From the NCBI GenBank assembly GCA_021648685.1, contig JAKISI010000010.1, forward strand, positions 1-63,823: a stretch of DNA of 63,823 nucleotides. Direction: 5' to 3'. The notes beneath the pieces are model-generated. The model was not told where the DNA came from. It saw only the letters and a list, made by a program, of their open reading frames with translations, and ran no database searches. The stretch is from Candidatus Polarisedimenticolaceae bacterium. GTDB lineage: Bacteria; Pseudomonadota; Gammaproteobacteria; Chromatiales; Chromatiaceae. Positions 29,100-38,035 of this stretch are shown piece after piece. Numbering within the stretch: the stretch's first letter is position 1; every line of letters starts with the position of its first letter. Position numbers and translations under genes: made by a program.

Positions 29100-29127
29100 T
29101 TGCCTTTGCTCGAACTGACTCTATAAT
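29100..29127 (+). promoter_or_regulatory. Putative sigma-70 promoter
   Basis: TTGCCT at 29100-29105 and a perfect TATAAT at 29122-29127 are separated by 16 bases. The site lies about 120 bases before the small exported gene at 29249. No operator is visible. Confidence 0.5.
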
Positions 29128-29248
29128 AATGCCACCATACCAAGAATTGGGTATATGAAGCATTGCAAATAAACAATAAACTTCAAACTGTTTAAATATT
29201 TCGTTTATGTCACGCTTTTAAATATCTATAATTTTTAAGGAAAAAACT

Positions 29249-29617
29249 ATGAAATTATTACCTCTAGTATTATTAGGTCTACTACCGCTTACCGCTCAAG
29301 CAGATCCTGCCGCTTTTGTTGGCGTAAGCTATTCCTTCGGTGGAGGCGGTGTTGGCATAACGGTCAAAGTGCTCTCAGATGACGAAGAAGATCAAGCTAT
29401 TGCAGCTTTAGGTGCAACTTATTATCCTATTGCTACAAATAAATTTGGTATCGATCTGAGCGCTGGTTATGCGTTTGATGGTGCCGCTGTTTTAGTTGGC
29501 TGGGATTTTTTGCAAAAAGGCGTGCAGGTCAGTGCTGGTTGGGCTGATACTGAAAATGATAAATCAAGCTATTCATCAGCTCCTGCTCCTTCTGGCGGTG
29601 GTGGCGAAGAAACCTGA
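29249..29617 (+). CDS. Hypothetical exported glycine-rich protein
   Basis: The protein has 122 residues and no recognised family. A signal peptide (MKLLPLVLLGLLPLTAQA) is followed by short alternating beta-like stretches (FVGVSYSFGGGGVGITVKVL, IDLSAGYAFDGAAVLVGWDF, QVSAGW), which could be outer-membrane or periplasmic beta strands. The tail is Ser/Pro/Gly-rich (SSAPAPSGGGGEE). The start ATG has AAGGAAAAA upstream and the gene has its own promoter-like site at 29100-29127. A REP motif of the downstream RAYT begins five bases after the stop. Confidence 0.7.
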   Translation: MKLLPLVLLGLLPLTAQADPAAFVGVSYSFGGGGVGITVKVLSDDEEDQAIAALGATYYPIATNKFGIDLSAGYAFDGAAVLVGWDFLQKGVQVSAGWADTENDKSSYSSAPAPSGGGGEET

Positions 29618-29621
29618 GAAA

Positions 29622-29639
29622 CAATGGGGTCAGACTCGA
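29622..29639. repeat. CAATGGGGTCAGACTCGA repeat, copy 1
   Basis: This 18-base motif recurs at 29760-29777 and 29839-29856 and in inverse form at 30601-30618; a diverged inverse copy lies at 63651-63667. It brackets the RAYT gene and is its probable cognate repeat. Confidence 0.65.
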
Positions 29640-29682
29640 ATGGCACTTGGATAAGGCATAAACAGTTGATATAAAAAGAAAA

Positions 29683-29750
29683 TAAGGCTGGTTCTGGTGA
29701 TATGATGCAAGTCGCCTAACCAACAACAATCAACCGGAGAACCAGCCTTA
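29683..29750. repeat. Inverted repeat TAAGGCTGGTTCT / AGAACCAGCCTTA
   Basis: Perfect 13-base arms lie at 29683-29695 and 29738-29750, with an ATG immediately after the right arm. The layout resembles the left end of an IS just before a transposase start, but no transposase frame follows, so it is probably a truncated IS end. Confidence 0.45.
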
Positions 29751-29756
29751 ATGGGT

Positions 29757-29910
29757 AATCAATGGGGTCAGACTCGATCGATTTTTCGTAACTCACGATA
29801 AGTCTTCGACTTTCGATCACCACCACGCGCTGCACAATCAATGGGGTCAGACTCGATCGATTTTTCGTAACTCACGATAAGTCTTCGACTTTCGATCACC
29901 ACCACGCGCT
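29757..29910. repeat. Tandem 75-base direct repeat (79-base period) at the RAYT 3' end
   Basis: The block beginning AATCAATGGGGTCAGACTCG and ending ACCACCACGCGCT occurs at 29757-29831 and again at 29836-29910. The second copy includes the last 21 or so codons of the RAYT gene and its cognate REP motif. The first is a duplicated, non-functional tail. Confidence 0.85.
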
Positions 29911-30569
29911 TTTGGTTTTGCGTGGCGGTTTAATTGCGCCTCAATCTGTACCCTGAAACGATCACACCCCAATACCCAGGCCTTGTTGGTAGCTTCTCGT
30001 AGCTCACCTAATGCATTCTTGCCGATATGTTGCTTAAACAAGGCTCGATATCCGGATCGCCGACTCTCGGCTGTTTTCCCCAGTCGTTTGTAAACTGAAT
30101 GTGGCGTAACCAATTTATTTTCTGCTCCAGCAGCATTATAGTGATAGCTCGACCAGGGATATTCTCTAGGGTGGTTGACCATCCTGGCCCTGACCGGATT
30201 AAGCTCAATGTAGCGCATGCAGGTAAGCAGGTATCGCTCAGAATCCAATACGGTGGCTTTATATCGTCCTTCCCATAGGGTGCCGGTACGCTGGTAGGTG
30301 TAATTGAAATACTGGACGTAGTGGCGCCCCACCCCCTGCATCACCTTGCCTATCCCATCTCCCGTGTGGGGGGTGATTAAAAAATGGGTGTGGTTTGTCA
30401 TTAATACATAGGCATGCAGCTCACAATTGTGTTTCTGACATGCCTTTGTAAGCTTTTCGAGAAAAAATAGGTGATCTGCTTCCTGACAGAATACCGCCTC
30501 CCTGTTATTACCACGCTGGATAATATGTTGAGGATAACCGGGTAGAACAAAGCGGGGGAGTCGAGCCAT
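29847..30569 (-). CDS. RAYT-like transposase (Y1 family), second type
   Basis: The protein has 240 residues and is distinct from the RAYT at 749. The N-terminus MARLPRFVLPGYPQHIIQRG, the HUH-type motif MTNHTHFLI and the RYIELNPVRARMV segment with the probable catalytic Tyr define a REP-type tyrosine transposase with a C-terminal extension. The extension (LGELREATNKAWVLG..DRFR) is also seen in the broken copy at 42478-42870. Cognate repeats (AATGGGGTCAGACTCGA) flank the gene in inverse orientation. The frame is intact. Confidence 0.88.
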   Translation of the reverse strand: MARLPRFVLPGYPQHIIQRGNNREAVFCQEADHLFFLEKLTKACQKHNCELHAYVLMTNHTHFLITPHTGDGIGKVMQGVGRHYVQYFNYTYQRTGTLWEGRYKATVLDSERYLLTCMRYIELNPVRARMVNHPREYPWSSYHYNAAGAENKLVTPHSVYKRLGKTAESRRSGYRALFKQHIGKNALGELREATNKAWVLGCDRFRVQIEAQLNRHAKPKARGGDRKSKTYRELRKIDRV

Positions 30570-30600
30570 GGGTGGAGTATAGACTATTTTCCTGGATCAA

Positions 30601-30618
30601 TCGAGTCCGACCCCATTG
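30601..30618. repeat. TCGAGTCCGACCCCATTG, inverse REP copy upstream of RAYT
   Basis: This is the inverse of the 29622-29639 motif with one substitution. It lies just upstream of the RAYT start and next to the 3' end of rsmI. Confidence 0.65.
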
Positions 30619-30621
30619 GTT

Positions 30622-31479
30622 TCACATTGGTTTCAGATTGCGTAGCGCCAACGCCGCTTGATAGAGCCGGTTTTTCTTCTCCCCGGTGATCTGGGCAGTC
30701 AATGCAGCGGCCTGTTTTACTGGCAGCTCTTTTAGCAGGATCTCTAGAATACGGGTGGTCTCTGCCGCCTGCCCGGCATCCGCCTCAGGTTTGGCTCCGG
30801 CCACCAGCAGCACGATCTCGCCCTTACGCTGCATCGGGTCTGCATTGACCTGTTGCAGCAGCTCTTCCAGTGGCGCACTGATCAGGGTTTCGTGCAGCTT
30901 GGTCAGCTCCCGTGCCATCAGCGCCGGGCGCTCGATACCCAATACCGAGCACATATCCTGCAACGACTCCGCCACCCGGTGGTTCGATTCATAGAACACC
31001 AGGGTGGCGGGTTCCTGTTTCAGACGTTGCAAGCGCTCACAGCGGGCAGCGTGGGTACGGGGCAGGAACCCCTCGAACAGAAAGCGGTCAGAAGGGAGGC
31101 CTGCGGCAGACAGGGCGCAGATTGCAGCACTGGGGCCAGGCACTGGAGAGACCCGAACCCCCTGCCGGTGACACTCCCGTACCAGCGGAAACCCCGGATC
31201 ACTGATCAGCGGGGTACCCGCATCGGAGATCAGTGCAATGGAGCGGCCATCCTGCAGCTGCCCCAGGAGGCGCGGCATGAGTTCGTGTTCATTGTGCTCA
31301 TGCAGTGCGATCTGCGCTGTTTTGATCCCGAAGTGCCGTAGCAGTGGGCGGCTGTGGCGGGTATCCTCGGCGGCGATCAGATCAACTGCTTGCAGGGTAT
31401 TAACCGCGCGCGTGGAGAGATCATCCAGATTACCGATGGGCGTCGCCACCACATAGAGTACACCTTTTTCGATTGACAC
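30622..31479 (-). CDS. rsmI: 16S rRNA (cytidine1402-2'-O)-methyltransferase
   Basis: RsmI methylates C1402 in the ribosomal decoding centre using SAM. The protein has 285 residues. N-terminal VATPIGNLDDLSTRAV and AAEDTRHSRPLLRHFG are family signatures, and SDAGTPLISDPGFPLVR and PVPGPSAAICALSAAGL line the SAM site of this tetrapyrrole-methylase-fold enzyme. It is divergent from lpoA with a 51-base intergenic region, the arrangement found in many gammaproteobacteria. The last 95 or so codons are duplicated at 27915-28197. Confidence 0.96.
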   Translation of the reverse strand: MSIEKGVLYVVATPIGNLDDLSTRAVNTLQAVDLIAAEDTRHSRPLLRHFGIKTAQIALHEHNEHELMPRLLGQLQDGRSIALISDAGTPLISDPGFPLVRECHRQGVRVSPVPGPSAAICALSAAGLPSDRFLFEGFLPRTHAARCERLQRLKQEPATLVFYESNHRVAESLQDMCSVLGIERPALMARELTKLHETLISAPLEELLQQVNADPMQRKGEIVLLVAGAKPEADAGQAAETTRILEILLKELPVKQAAALTAQITGEKKNRLYQAALALRNLKPM

Positions 31480-31530
31480 TTTTCACCCCAGACAAGATAC
31501 TCGCTACATCGTGCCTGCCTTAACCAAACC

Positions 31531-33555
31531 ATGCAACTGACGAATCGAACAGTCATCACCAGCCTGCTCTGTGCTTTGTGGCTGACGGGTTGTGTCACCC
31601 CTCAGCTGTCAAAGGAGCTGCCGGGTACCGGAGCCGCGTCCGGCCAGCCTGTTTCGCCCGTGCCGCAGGCCGAGCTGAATCGTGCCACCGAGCTGGAGCT
31701 GATGGGTGACTATGTTGCCGCCGCCGCACTCTACCAAAGCCTGGCCATGCGCATGCCTCCGCCCTATCGCCAGGATCTGCAGCTACAGGCGGTCGCCGCC
31801 TTGCTATTGGCGCAGGATACTGAATCCGCAAGCCGCCTGCTGGCGCAGACCGATGTGACCGGACTCTCTCCGATATTTGATCTGCGCAAGCGCCTGCAGG
31901 CCTCTGAGCTGGCGATAAAGGAGGGCAACCTGAAAGCGGCCTTCTCGCTGCTGGAGGCACGGCCGCCTGAAGGGCTTTCGACCGACCTTCGGCAGCGCTA
32001 CCACCGACAGCGGGCAGAGATACTGCGGCTTGAGGGCAATCTGCTGGAGAGCGCCCATGAGCTTGGCCAGCTGGATCTGCTGATCAGCGACCCGGCAGCG
32101 CGCCTGCATAATCAGCAGGCCATACTGCAGACCCTGACCATTCTGACAGATGGTGCCCTGAGGGCGTTTCAGCCCGATCCACCCGGCGTACAGGGTGGCT
32201 GGATGGAGTTGGCACGTATCATCAAGGGCTACGAGGGCGACCCTGCCCGCACGCGGGTTTTATTGACCCGGTGGCGTGAGCGTTTTCCGCTGCATCCGGC
32301 GCGTCCGGAGCTGCTGGAGGGGTATCATCAGCGGTTGCAGCGTCAATATCAGCCGGTTAAAAACCTGGCCATACTGTTGCCGCAATCAGGCACTTTGGCC
32401 GGTGCCGCTGCTGCGCTGCGCAATGGCATTATGGCGGCCTACTATCAGCTGCCAGCGGCAAAGCGCCCACAGCTGCGTTTCTATGACAGCAGCAATGCGG
32501 CAGATACCTGGCCACTCTACCGGCAGGCGGTGGATGCTGGTGCCGACATGGTGGTCGGCCCACTGAACAAGAGTGCAGTATTGCAACTGGCGCGTGCCGG
32601 GGAGCTGGAGATCCCGGTGCTGGCGCTGAACCGGATCGCCCCACAGCCGGGGCAGCCGGAGAATCTGTTCCAGTTTGGCCTCTCGCCCGAGGATGAGGCG
32701 CGGCAGGTGGCAGAGCGCGCCTGGCAGGATGGGTTGTCAGAGGCGCTGGCCATTGTCCCGGAAGGATCATGGGGTGAACGCATCCTCAACAGCTTTCGTG
32801 AGCGCTGGGAGGCGCTGGGCGGCACCCTGCTGGAGGCTCAGACCTATGATGTCAAGGGGCAGGACTTCTCCCGGCCGATACTGACCCTGCTGGACCTCGA
32901 TGAGAGCAAGGCGCGTCGCAGCCAGATGCAGCGCATCCTGATCCAGAATGTAAAATATGAGCCGCGCCGCCGGCAGGATGTCGATTTCGTATTTTTTGCC
33001 GCAAAGCCCAAGATCGCGCGCCAGATCCGCCCGCTGCTACAGTTTCACCATGCGGCGGGCATCCCGGTCTATGCCACCTCGCACCTCTATGCCGGAAGCC
33101 CGGATGCGATGAAGGATGGTGATCTGGAAGGGGTTAAATTCCCCGACATCCCCTGGCTGCTGGCCAGTGAGAAGGGGAGCCGTCTCTCCCAGAATGCACT
33201 GGCAGCGCTCTTCCCGGAAGCCCGGGGCAGCTATCAGCGGCTCTATGCCATGGGAATCGACAGCTTCAATCTGCTGCCACACCTGGGGCGGCTCAAGATC
33301 AGCCCTTGGGAGACACTGGATGGGCAGACCGGAAACCTCTATCTGGATGAGATCAACCAGGTGCATCGACGCCTGATGTGGGCGCAGATGCGCAAAGGGG
33401 TGCCCTATGTGCTGGGCTATGCGCCGCGTATTGAGTCGGGGTTGGCTACACCGGGGGATGATCTGCCACCGCTGATCTTCCCAACCGTGGTGCCGGCGCC
33501 GCCCATCCCGCTTGCACCGCTGCCCGCACCAGCAGCGCCAGACCGGTCGATATGA
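31531..33555 (+). CDS. lpoA: LpoA, outer-membrane activator of penicillin-binding protein 1A
   Basis: LpoA is an outer-membrane lipoprotein that stimulates peptidoglycan synthesis by PBP1A. The protein has 674 residues. The lipobox LTGC gives the lipidated Cys at residue 21. The N-terminal half is a helical TPR-like region, and the C-terminal half (from about residue 270, NLAILLPQSGTLAGAAAALR) is a periplasmic-binding-protein-like fold. The extreme tail is Pro/Ala-rich. Its stop overlaps the yraN start by four bases (ATGA). It heads a run matching the E. coli yraM-yraN-yraO-yraP order. Confidence 0.93.
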   Translation: MQLTNRTVITSLLCALWLTGCVTPQLSKELPGTGAASGQPVSPVPQAELNRATELELMGDYVAAAALYQSLAMRMPPPYRQDLQLQAVAALLLAQDTESASRLLAQTDVTGLSPIFDLRKRLQASELAIKEGNLKAAFSLLEARPPEGLSTDLRQRYHRQRAEILRLEGNLLESAHELGQLDLLISDPAARLHNQQAILQTLTILTDGALRAFQPDPPGVQGGWMELARIIKGYEGDPARTRVLLTRWRERFPLHPARPELLEGYHQRLQRQYQPVKNLAILLPQSGTLAGAAAALRNGIMAAYYQLPAAKRPQLRFYDSSNAADTWPLYRQAVDAGADMVVGPLNKSAVLQLARAGELEIPVLALNRIAPQPGQPENLFQFGLSPEDEARQVAERAWQDGLSEALAIVPEGSWGERILNSFRERWEALGGTLLEAQTYDVKGQDFSRPILTLLDLDESKARRSQMQRILIQNVKYEPRRRQDVDFVFFAAKPKIARQIRPLLQFHHAAGIPVYATSHLYAGSPDAMKDGDLEGVKFPDIPWLLASEKGSRLSQNALAALFPEARGSYQRLYAMGIDSFNLLPHLGRLKISPWETLDGQTGNLYLDEINQVHRRLMWAQMRKGVPYVLGYAPRIESGLATPGDDLPPLIFPTVVPAPPIPLAPLPAPAAPDRSI

Positions 33556-33920
33556 GGCTACCGCCGGGTGAGCGTGGTGCCAGAGCAGAAGAGCAAGCGC
33601 GAATCTACCTGGAACAGAAGGGTCTGCGACTGGAGGTGCAGAACTACCGCTGCCGACAGGGTGAGATCGACCTGATTATGCGCGATGGTGCAACCCTGGT
33701 CTTTATCGAGGTGCGCTACCGGAAAAACACAGGGTTTGGATCACCTGCCGAGAGCGTCACCCCAGCCAAACAGCGGCGCATCTGCGCGGCCGCAGCCCAC
33801 TACCTGCAATCCAACAGTGGGAGCAATATGCCCCGCTGCCGTCTGGATATGCTGGCTATCGTGGGCAGAGAGCAGCAGAATATCGACTGGATCAAGGATG
33901 CCTTTCAGGCACCTTTTTAA
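33552..33920 (+). CDS. yraN: YraN / UPF0102 family endonuclease-like protein
   Basis: This 122-residue protein has the restriction-endonuclease-like fold core of UPF0102: GARAEEQARIYLEQKG, then GEIDLIMRD and VFIEVRYRK, where Glu, Asp and the E-x-K-like strand form a putative nuclease site. The role in vivo is not settled; the family is linked to DNA processing by fold. Its position between lpoA and diaA is conserved in gammaproteobacteria, and translation is probably coupled to lpoA. Confidence 0.93.
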   Translation: MRLPPGERGARAEEQARIYLEQKGLRLEVQNYRCRQGEIDLIMRDGATLVFIEVRYRKNTGFGSPAESVTPAKQRRICAAAAHYLQSNSGSNMPRCRLDMLAIVGREQQNIDWIKDAFQAPF

Positions 33921-33937
33921 CCTGGAAAAATCAATAG

Positions 33938-34534
<597 letters not shown>

Positions 34535-34561
34535 ACCGGGTTTAAATATAAGGAGTAACCG

Positions 34562-35140
34562 ATGATGAGAGCAATTTTTCTGATGGCAGTGGCACTGCTG
34601 ATGACGCAGCTTATGGGCTGTGCTACAGCGGTGGTCGGTGGTGCCGCAACGGGGGTGGCCGCTGTGCATGACCGCCGCACGGTGCCGACGATGCTGGAGG
34701 ATCAGGCCATTGAGATCAAGGCGCTGAAGCTGCTGATGGATCATCCGGAGATCAGCAAACACAGCAATATCAGCATCACCAGCTATAACCTGAAGGTGCT
34801 TCTGACCGGGGAGGCGGATACCCAGGAGATCAGTGACCAGTTTGCCAGGCTGGTCAGCAATATCCAGCGGGTTGAGCGGGTGCACAATGAGGTGCTGGTC
34901 TCGCCAAGCGGCACCCTGCTGGATCAAACCAACGATGCCTATCTAACCGCCAAGGTCAAGCTGGAGCTGCTGAGGATCGACGCCAAAGGCTTTGATCCAA
35001 CCCGGGTGAAGGTAGTGACATCACAGGGCACGGTATTTTTAATGGGCATTATCAGCCAGGAAGAGGCCCATCAGGTTGTCGAGAAGGTGCGTTTTGTCAC
35101 TGGCGTAAAGCGGGTGGTCAAGGTCTTTGAATACTACTGA
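34562..35140 (+). CDS. dolP: BON-domain outer-membrane lipoprotein DolP
   Basis: The protein has 192 residues with lipobox LMGC (Cys at about residue 20) and two BON domains at about 45-115 and 125-190 (ISITSYNLKVLLTGEADTQE; VKVVTSQGTVFLMGIISQEE). DolP (YraP) localises to the outer membrane and supports envelope integrity and Bam function. AAGGAGTAACCG precedes the ATG. An ATG codon also follows directly, so the start may be one residue later. It closes the lpoA-yraN-diaA-dolP run, with 14 bases of overlap into the next gene. Confidence 0.93.
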   Translation: MMRAIFLMAVALLMTQLMGCATAVVGGAATGVAAVHDRRTVPTMLEDQAIEIKALKLLMDHPEISKHSNISITSYNLKVLLTGEADTQEISDQFARLVSNIQRVERVHNEVLVSPSGTLLDQTNDAYLTAKVKLELLRIDAKGFDPTRVKVVTSQGTVFLMGIISQEEAHQVVEKVRFVTGVKRVVKVFEYY

Positions 35141-36527
35141 TGCCCCACTTGCTCCATCACTGATCGGTGAGTTGCAGGCCATTACCGGCCAGACGGGGCT
35201 GCTGACAGACCCCGCCGACTGCTGGCCCTATGGCTACGATAACAGCCGCCGGCAGGCGCTCCCGCAGGCGGTTGCTTTTGCCACCACGCACGGGCAGGTG
35301 CGTGATCTGGTGCGGCTCTGCAACCGGGAGAAGATCCCGCTGATCGCACGCGGTCGCGGCACCGGCACGACGGGTGCCACGGTACCGGATCAGGGCGGCA
35401 TCGTACTTTCGCTGGAGCGGATGGCGCAGATTCTGGAGATCGACCCGGCCAACCGCCTGGCCCGAGTAGAGCCAGGCGTCACCAACCAGGCACTGCAACA
35501 GGCGCTTGCGGGGCATGGGTTCTTCTGGCCGCCCGACCCATCCAGCGCGGCAGTCTGCACTCTGGGTGGCAATCTGGCCTATAACTCGGCGGGCCCCCGT
35601 GCCGTCAAATATGGCACTGTGCGCGAGAATACCCTGGGGCTGCGGGCCATCACCGGCCTGGGAGAGGAGATCAAAACCGGCACCATGACCACCAAGGGCG
35701 TGGTGGGGTATGACCTGACCCGCCTGCTGATCGGCTCGGAAGGGACGCTGGCTGTCATCACCGAAGCCACGCTCAAGCTGACGCCGCTGCCAGAGGCAAA
35801 ATGCACCTTGCGCGCCACCTATCGGGATATTCACTCAGCTGCCGCCGCCGTCTCTGCCATCATGGCGCAGCCCGTCACCCCCTGCGCCCTGGAGTTTATG
35901 GATGGGGCGGCAATCGCAATGGTGCGCAACTTCTCGGATCTGCAGCTGGCAGATGAGGTGGGCGCCCTGCTGATGATTGAAGTGGACGGCCCGGAACACG
36001 GATTGAGCCATGCGGCTGCCGCGATTGAGCAGGCGGCCAGGGTAGAGGGTCTGGTCGATCTCTATCGAGCCGAAACCACAGCAGAGGTGGCGGCACTGTG
36101 GAAGACGCGCAAGGCGCTCTCGCCTGCCCTGCGCAATGTGGCGCCCAAGAAGATCAATGAAGATGTCGTGGTGCCGGTCTCCCGCATCCCGGCACTGATC
36201 AGCGGGCTGGAGCAGCTGGCGGAGCAGCACCGGATTCGTATTGTCAATTTTGGCCATGCAGGTAATGGCAATATCCATGTCAACCTGCTGGTCAACCCCG
36301 ATGACCCGGATGAGATGCAGCGGGCGGCACACTGTCTCAGTGACACCTTCGATCTGGTGTTAAAGCTGGGCGGCACCCTGTCGGGTGAGCATGGCGTGGG
36401 GCTGGAGAAAAGGGATTTTGTCGGGCGCGAGATCGACCCTGCCACCCTGCGATTGATGCATGGCATCCGCCACCAGTTTGACCCAAACAATATCCTCAAT
36501 CCGGGCAAGGGGCTGCCGCTGGAGTAG
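35127..36527 (+). CDS. FAD-linked oxidase, GlcD / D-lactate dehydrogenase family
   Basis: The protein has 466 residues. The FAD-binding type 4 (PCMH) domain is at about 40-215 (PLIARGRGTGTTGATVP, CTLGGNLAYNSAGPRAVKYG), and the C-terminal FAD-oxidase domain has NFGHAGNGNIHVNLL and GTLSGEHGVGLEK, both flavin or substrate contacts. These enzymes oxidise 2-hydroxy acids such as glycolate or D-lactate. The glcE and glcF genes are not nearby, so the substrate is unresolved. The start is TTG with AAGGTC upstream, overlapping the dolP end by 14 bases. Confidence 0.88.
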   Translation: MNTTDAPLAPSLIGELQAITGQTGLLTDPADCWPYGYDNSRRQALPQAVAFATTHGQVRDLVRLCNREKIPLIARGRGTGTTGATVPDQGGIVLSLERMAQILEIDPANRLARVEPGVTNQALQQALAGHGFFWPPDPSSAAVCTLGGNLAYNSAGPRAVKYGTVRENTLGLRAITGLGEEIKTGTMTTKGVVGYDLTRLLIGSEGTLAVITEATLKLTPLPEAKCTLRATYRDIHSAAAAVSAIMAQPVTPCALEFMDGAAIAMVRNFSDLQLADEVGALLMIEVDGPEHGLSHAAAAIEQAARVEGLVDLYRAETTAEVAALWKTRKALSPALRNVAPKKINEDVVVPVSRIPALISGLEQLAEQHRIRIVNFGHAGNGNIHVNLLVNPDDPDEMQRAAHCLSDTFDLVLKLGGTLSGEHGVGLEKRDFVGREIDPATLRLMHGIRHQFDPNNILNPGKGLPLE

Positions 36528-36532
36528 ACGGG

Positions 36533-37441
36533 CTACCTGGAGTCCCAGGGCACGTCATACAGATCACTGTCGTTGACCGATCTTTTTTTAGAGGTCATCG
36601 TTGCTCTCGCCAGCGGCTGCTGCGCAGCTGTGAGCACGAAAGACTCTTTTGCTGAGGGCAGCCTGCCGTTTTTTATATAAAAGCGCAGGGCTTGTTTATC
36701 AAACTGGAACCCCTTGAATGCAACGATCGTGGGGCGGGTATATTCAATTCGCAGGCTGTTCTCTGTCTGCGAGCCTATTTTGATCACCACCCGGTTGTCA
36801 AAATAGCTCTTGTCAAAAATCTCTATCCGCTCGGCAGAGCCAACCGAGCGGTCAAAATAGAGCGTCACAGTGGCACGATTGAAGACCAGAATGCTGGTCA
36901 CGGCAACGGCGGTTTTGGCCATGCCGGTCTTGGCCTTTATTCCGATGATGACGCCCCCGGTTGGCGGGAGGGCTTCAATAAGATGATATTGCAGCGCCTC
37001 AGGCATCGCAGCAGATTTCTTGGCGGCCGATGCCACATCAATATCGATTTTAACTATTTTATCTATGGCTGCCTTCGCACGGTCAGAGAGGTTGAAGCGC
37101 CCCGCCAGCAGGGTGCGCTTGATCGCCTCCATGAACTGTCTTTTCTGGTTGTCGTTGTAGCGGGGTGAGACCGGTTGCAGCGGGGTGTGGAAGAGCTTGT
37201 TCAGCCTTTTTTGAGCATCGGGTCTGGCATTGCGCTCAACATATTCCGATGTAAAGAGAGTTTTATAGTTTTGGTTGGAGTAGTCGATCAGCGAGCCAAC
37301 ATCATAGCCGCCGGCCACGCCAAAGGGGGTAAAGCCGGTAACCTTGGCCGGTGTGATCGGCGCTATGGAGGGGCTGCTCTGACAGCCAATCAGGAGAAAA
37401 ACAGCAACGGTTGCAACAGCATGCCTGGTGAAAATCTTCAT
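36533..37441 (-). CDS. Hypothetical lipoprotein
   Basis: The protein has 302 residues and no recognised family. A signal peptide ends in the lipobox LIGC (Cys20), so it is probably membrane-anchored by lipid. The body is mixed alpha/beta with many Lys and few Cys. A hydrophobic glycine-rich stretch at about 160-185 (GGVIIGIKAKTGMAKTAVAV) could be buried or membrane-associated. The gene is convergent with the FAD oxidase gene (5-base gap) and stands alone upstream of folA on the same strand with a separate leader region. Confidence 0.7.
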   Translation of the reverse strand: MKIFTRHAVATVAVFLLIGCQSSPSIAPITPAKVTGFTPFGVAGGYDVGSLIDYSNQNYKTLFTSEYVERNARPDAQKRLNKLFHTPLQPVSPRYNDNQKRQFMEAIKRTLLAGRFNLSDRAKAAIDKIVKIDIDVASAAKKSAAMPEALQYHLIEALPPTGGVIIGIKAKTGMAKTAVAVTSILVFNRATVTLYFDRSVGSAERIEIFDKSYFDNRVVIKIGSQTENSLRIEYTRPTIVAFKGFQFDKQALRFYIKNGRLPSAKESFVLTAAQQPLARATMTSKKRSVNDSDLYDVPWDSR

Positions 37442-37517
37442 TCTGCTTTGCCTCTTTAACCCGCCGGGATTGCAATACCTTAACGCCGGAGTTGGTTTTT
37501 ATGCAAGGGGCAATTTT

Positions 37518-38021
37518 TTAACTGCGGTGCTCCAGGGTTAAAAAACAGTATGGAAAGGGGTTTTTTTCATCGGCTGCATGCTTCTCCTGGGCGGTGACCT
37601 GCCACTGCGCAGGGTCATAGTCGGGGAAAAAGGTATCTCCTGCCACGATGGTCTCCACCTGCGTAAGATAGATGCGATCAGCCTGTGGCAGCATGGCGCT
37701 GTACAGGGCGGCACCCCCGACAATCATCACCTCGGGAACATCTCCGGCAGCTGCCAGTGCCGCATCGATGGAGTGAACAATCTTACACCCTTTGGCCTGA
37801 TAGTCCGGCTTTTTGGTTACCACGATATGGAGCCGATCCGGCAGCAGGCCGGGCAGCGACTCCCATGTCTTGCGTCCCATGACAATCGGTTTTCCAACCG
37901 TGAGCGCCTTGAAGTGGCGCAGGTCAGCAGGCAGGTGCCAGGGCATCTGGTTATGGATGCCAATGACCCGGTTTTGAGCGACGGCAGCAATGAGAGAGAT
38001 GATCGGACGGTGGTGCTTCAT
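37518..38021 (-). CDS. folA: Dihydrofolate reductase
   Basis: FolA reduces dihydrofolate to tetrahydrofolate with NADPH. The protein has 167 residues from MKHHRPIISL. It shows the substrate-site segment GIHNQMPWHLPADLRHFKALT with the catalytic Asp, VMGRKTWESLP in the cofactor site, and the C-terminal DTFFPDYD. It lies 14 bases downstream of thyA, forming a natural pair because thymidylate synthesis generates dihydrofolate. The start at ATG 38021 is preferred over TTG 38027. Confidence 0.95.
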   Translation of the reverse strand: MKHHRPIISLIAAVAQNRVIGIHNQMPWHLPADLRHFKALTVGKPIVMGRKTWESLPGLLPDRLHIVVTKKPDYQAKGCKIVHSIDAALAAAGDVPEVMIVGGAALYSAMLPQADRIYLTQVETIVAGDTFFPDYDPAQWQVTAQEKHAADEKNPFPYCFLTLEHRS

Positions 38022-38035
38022 GAACAAAATCCCGG

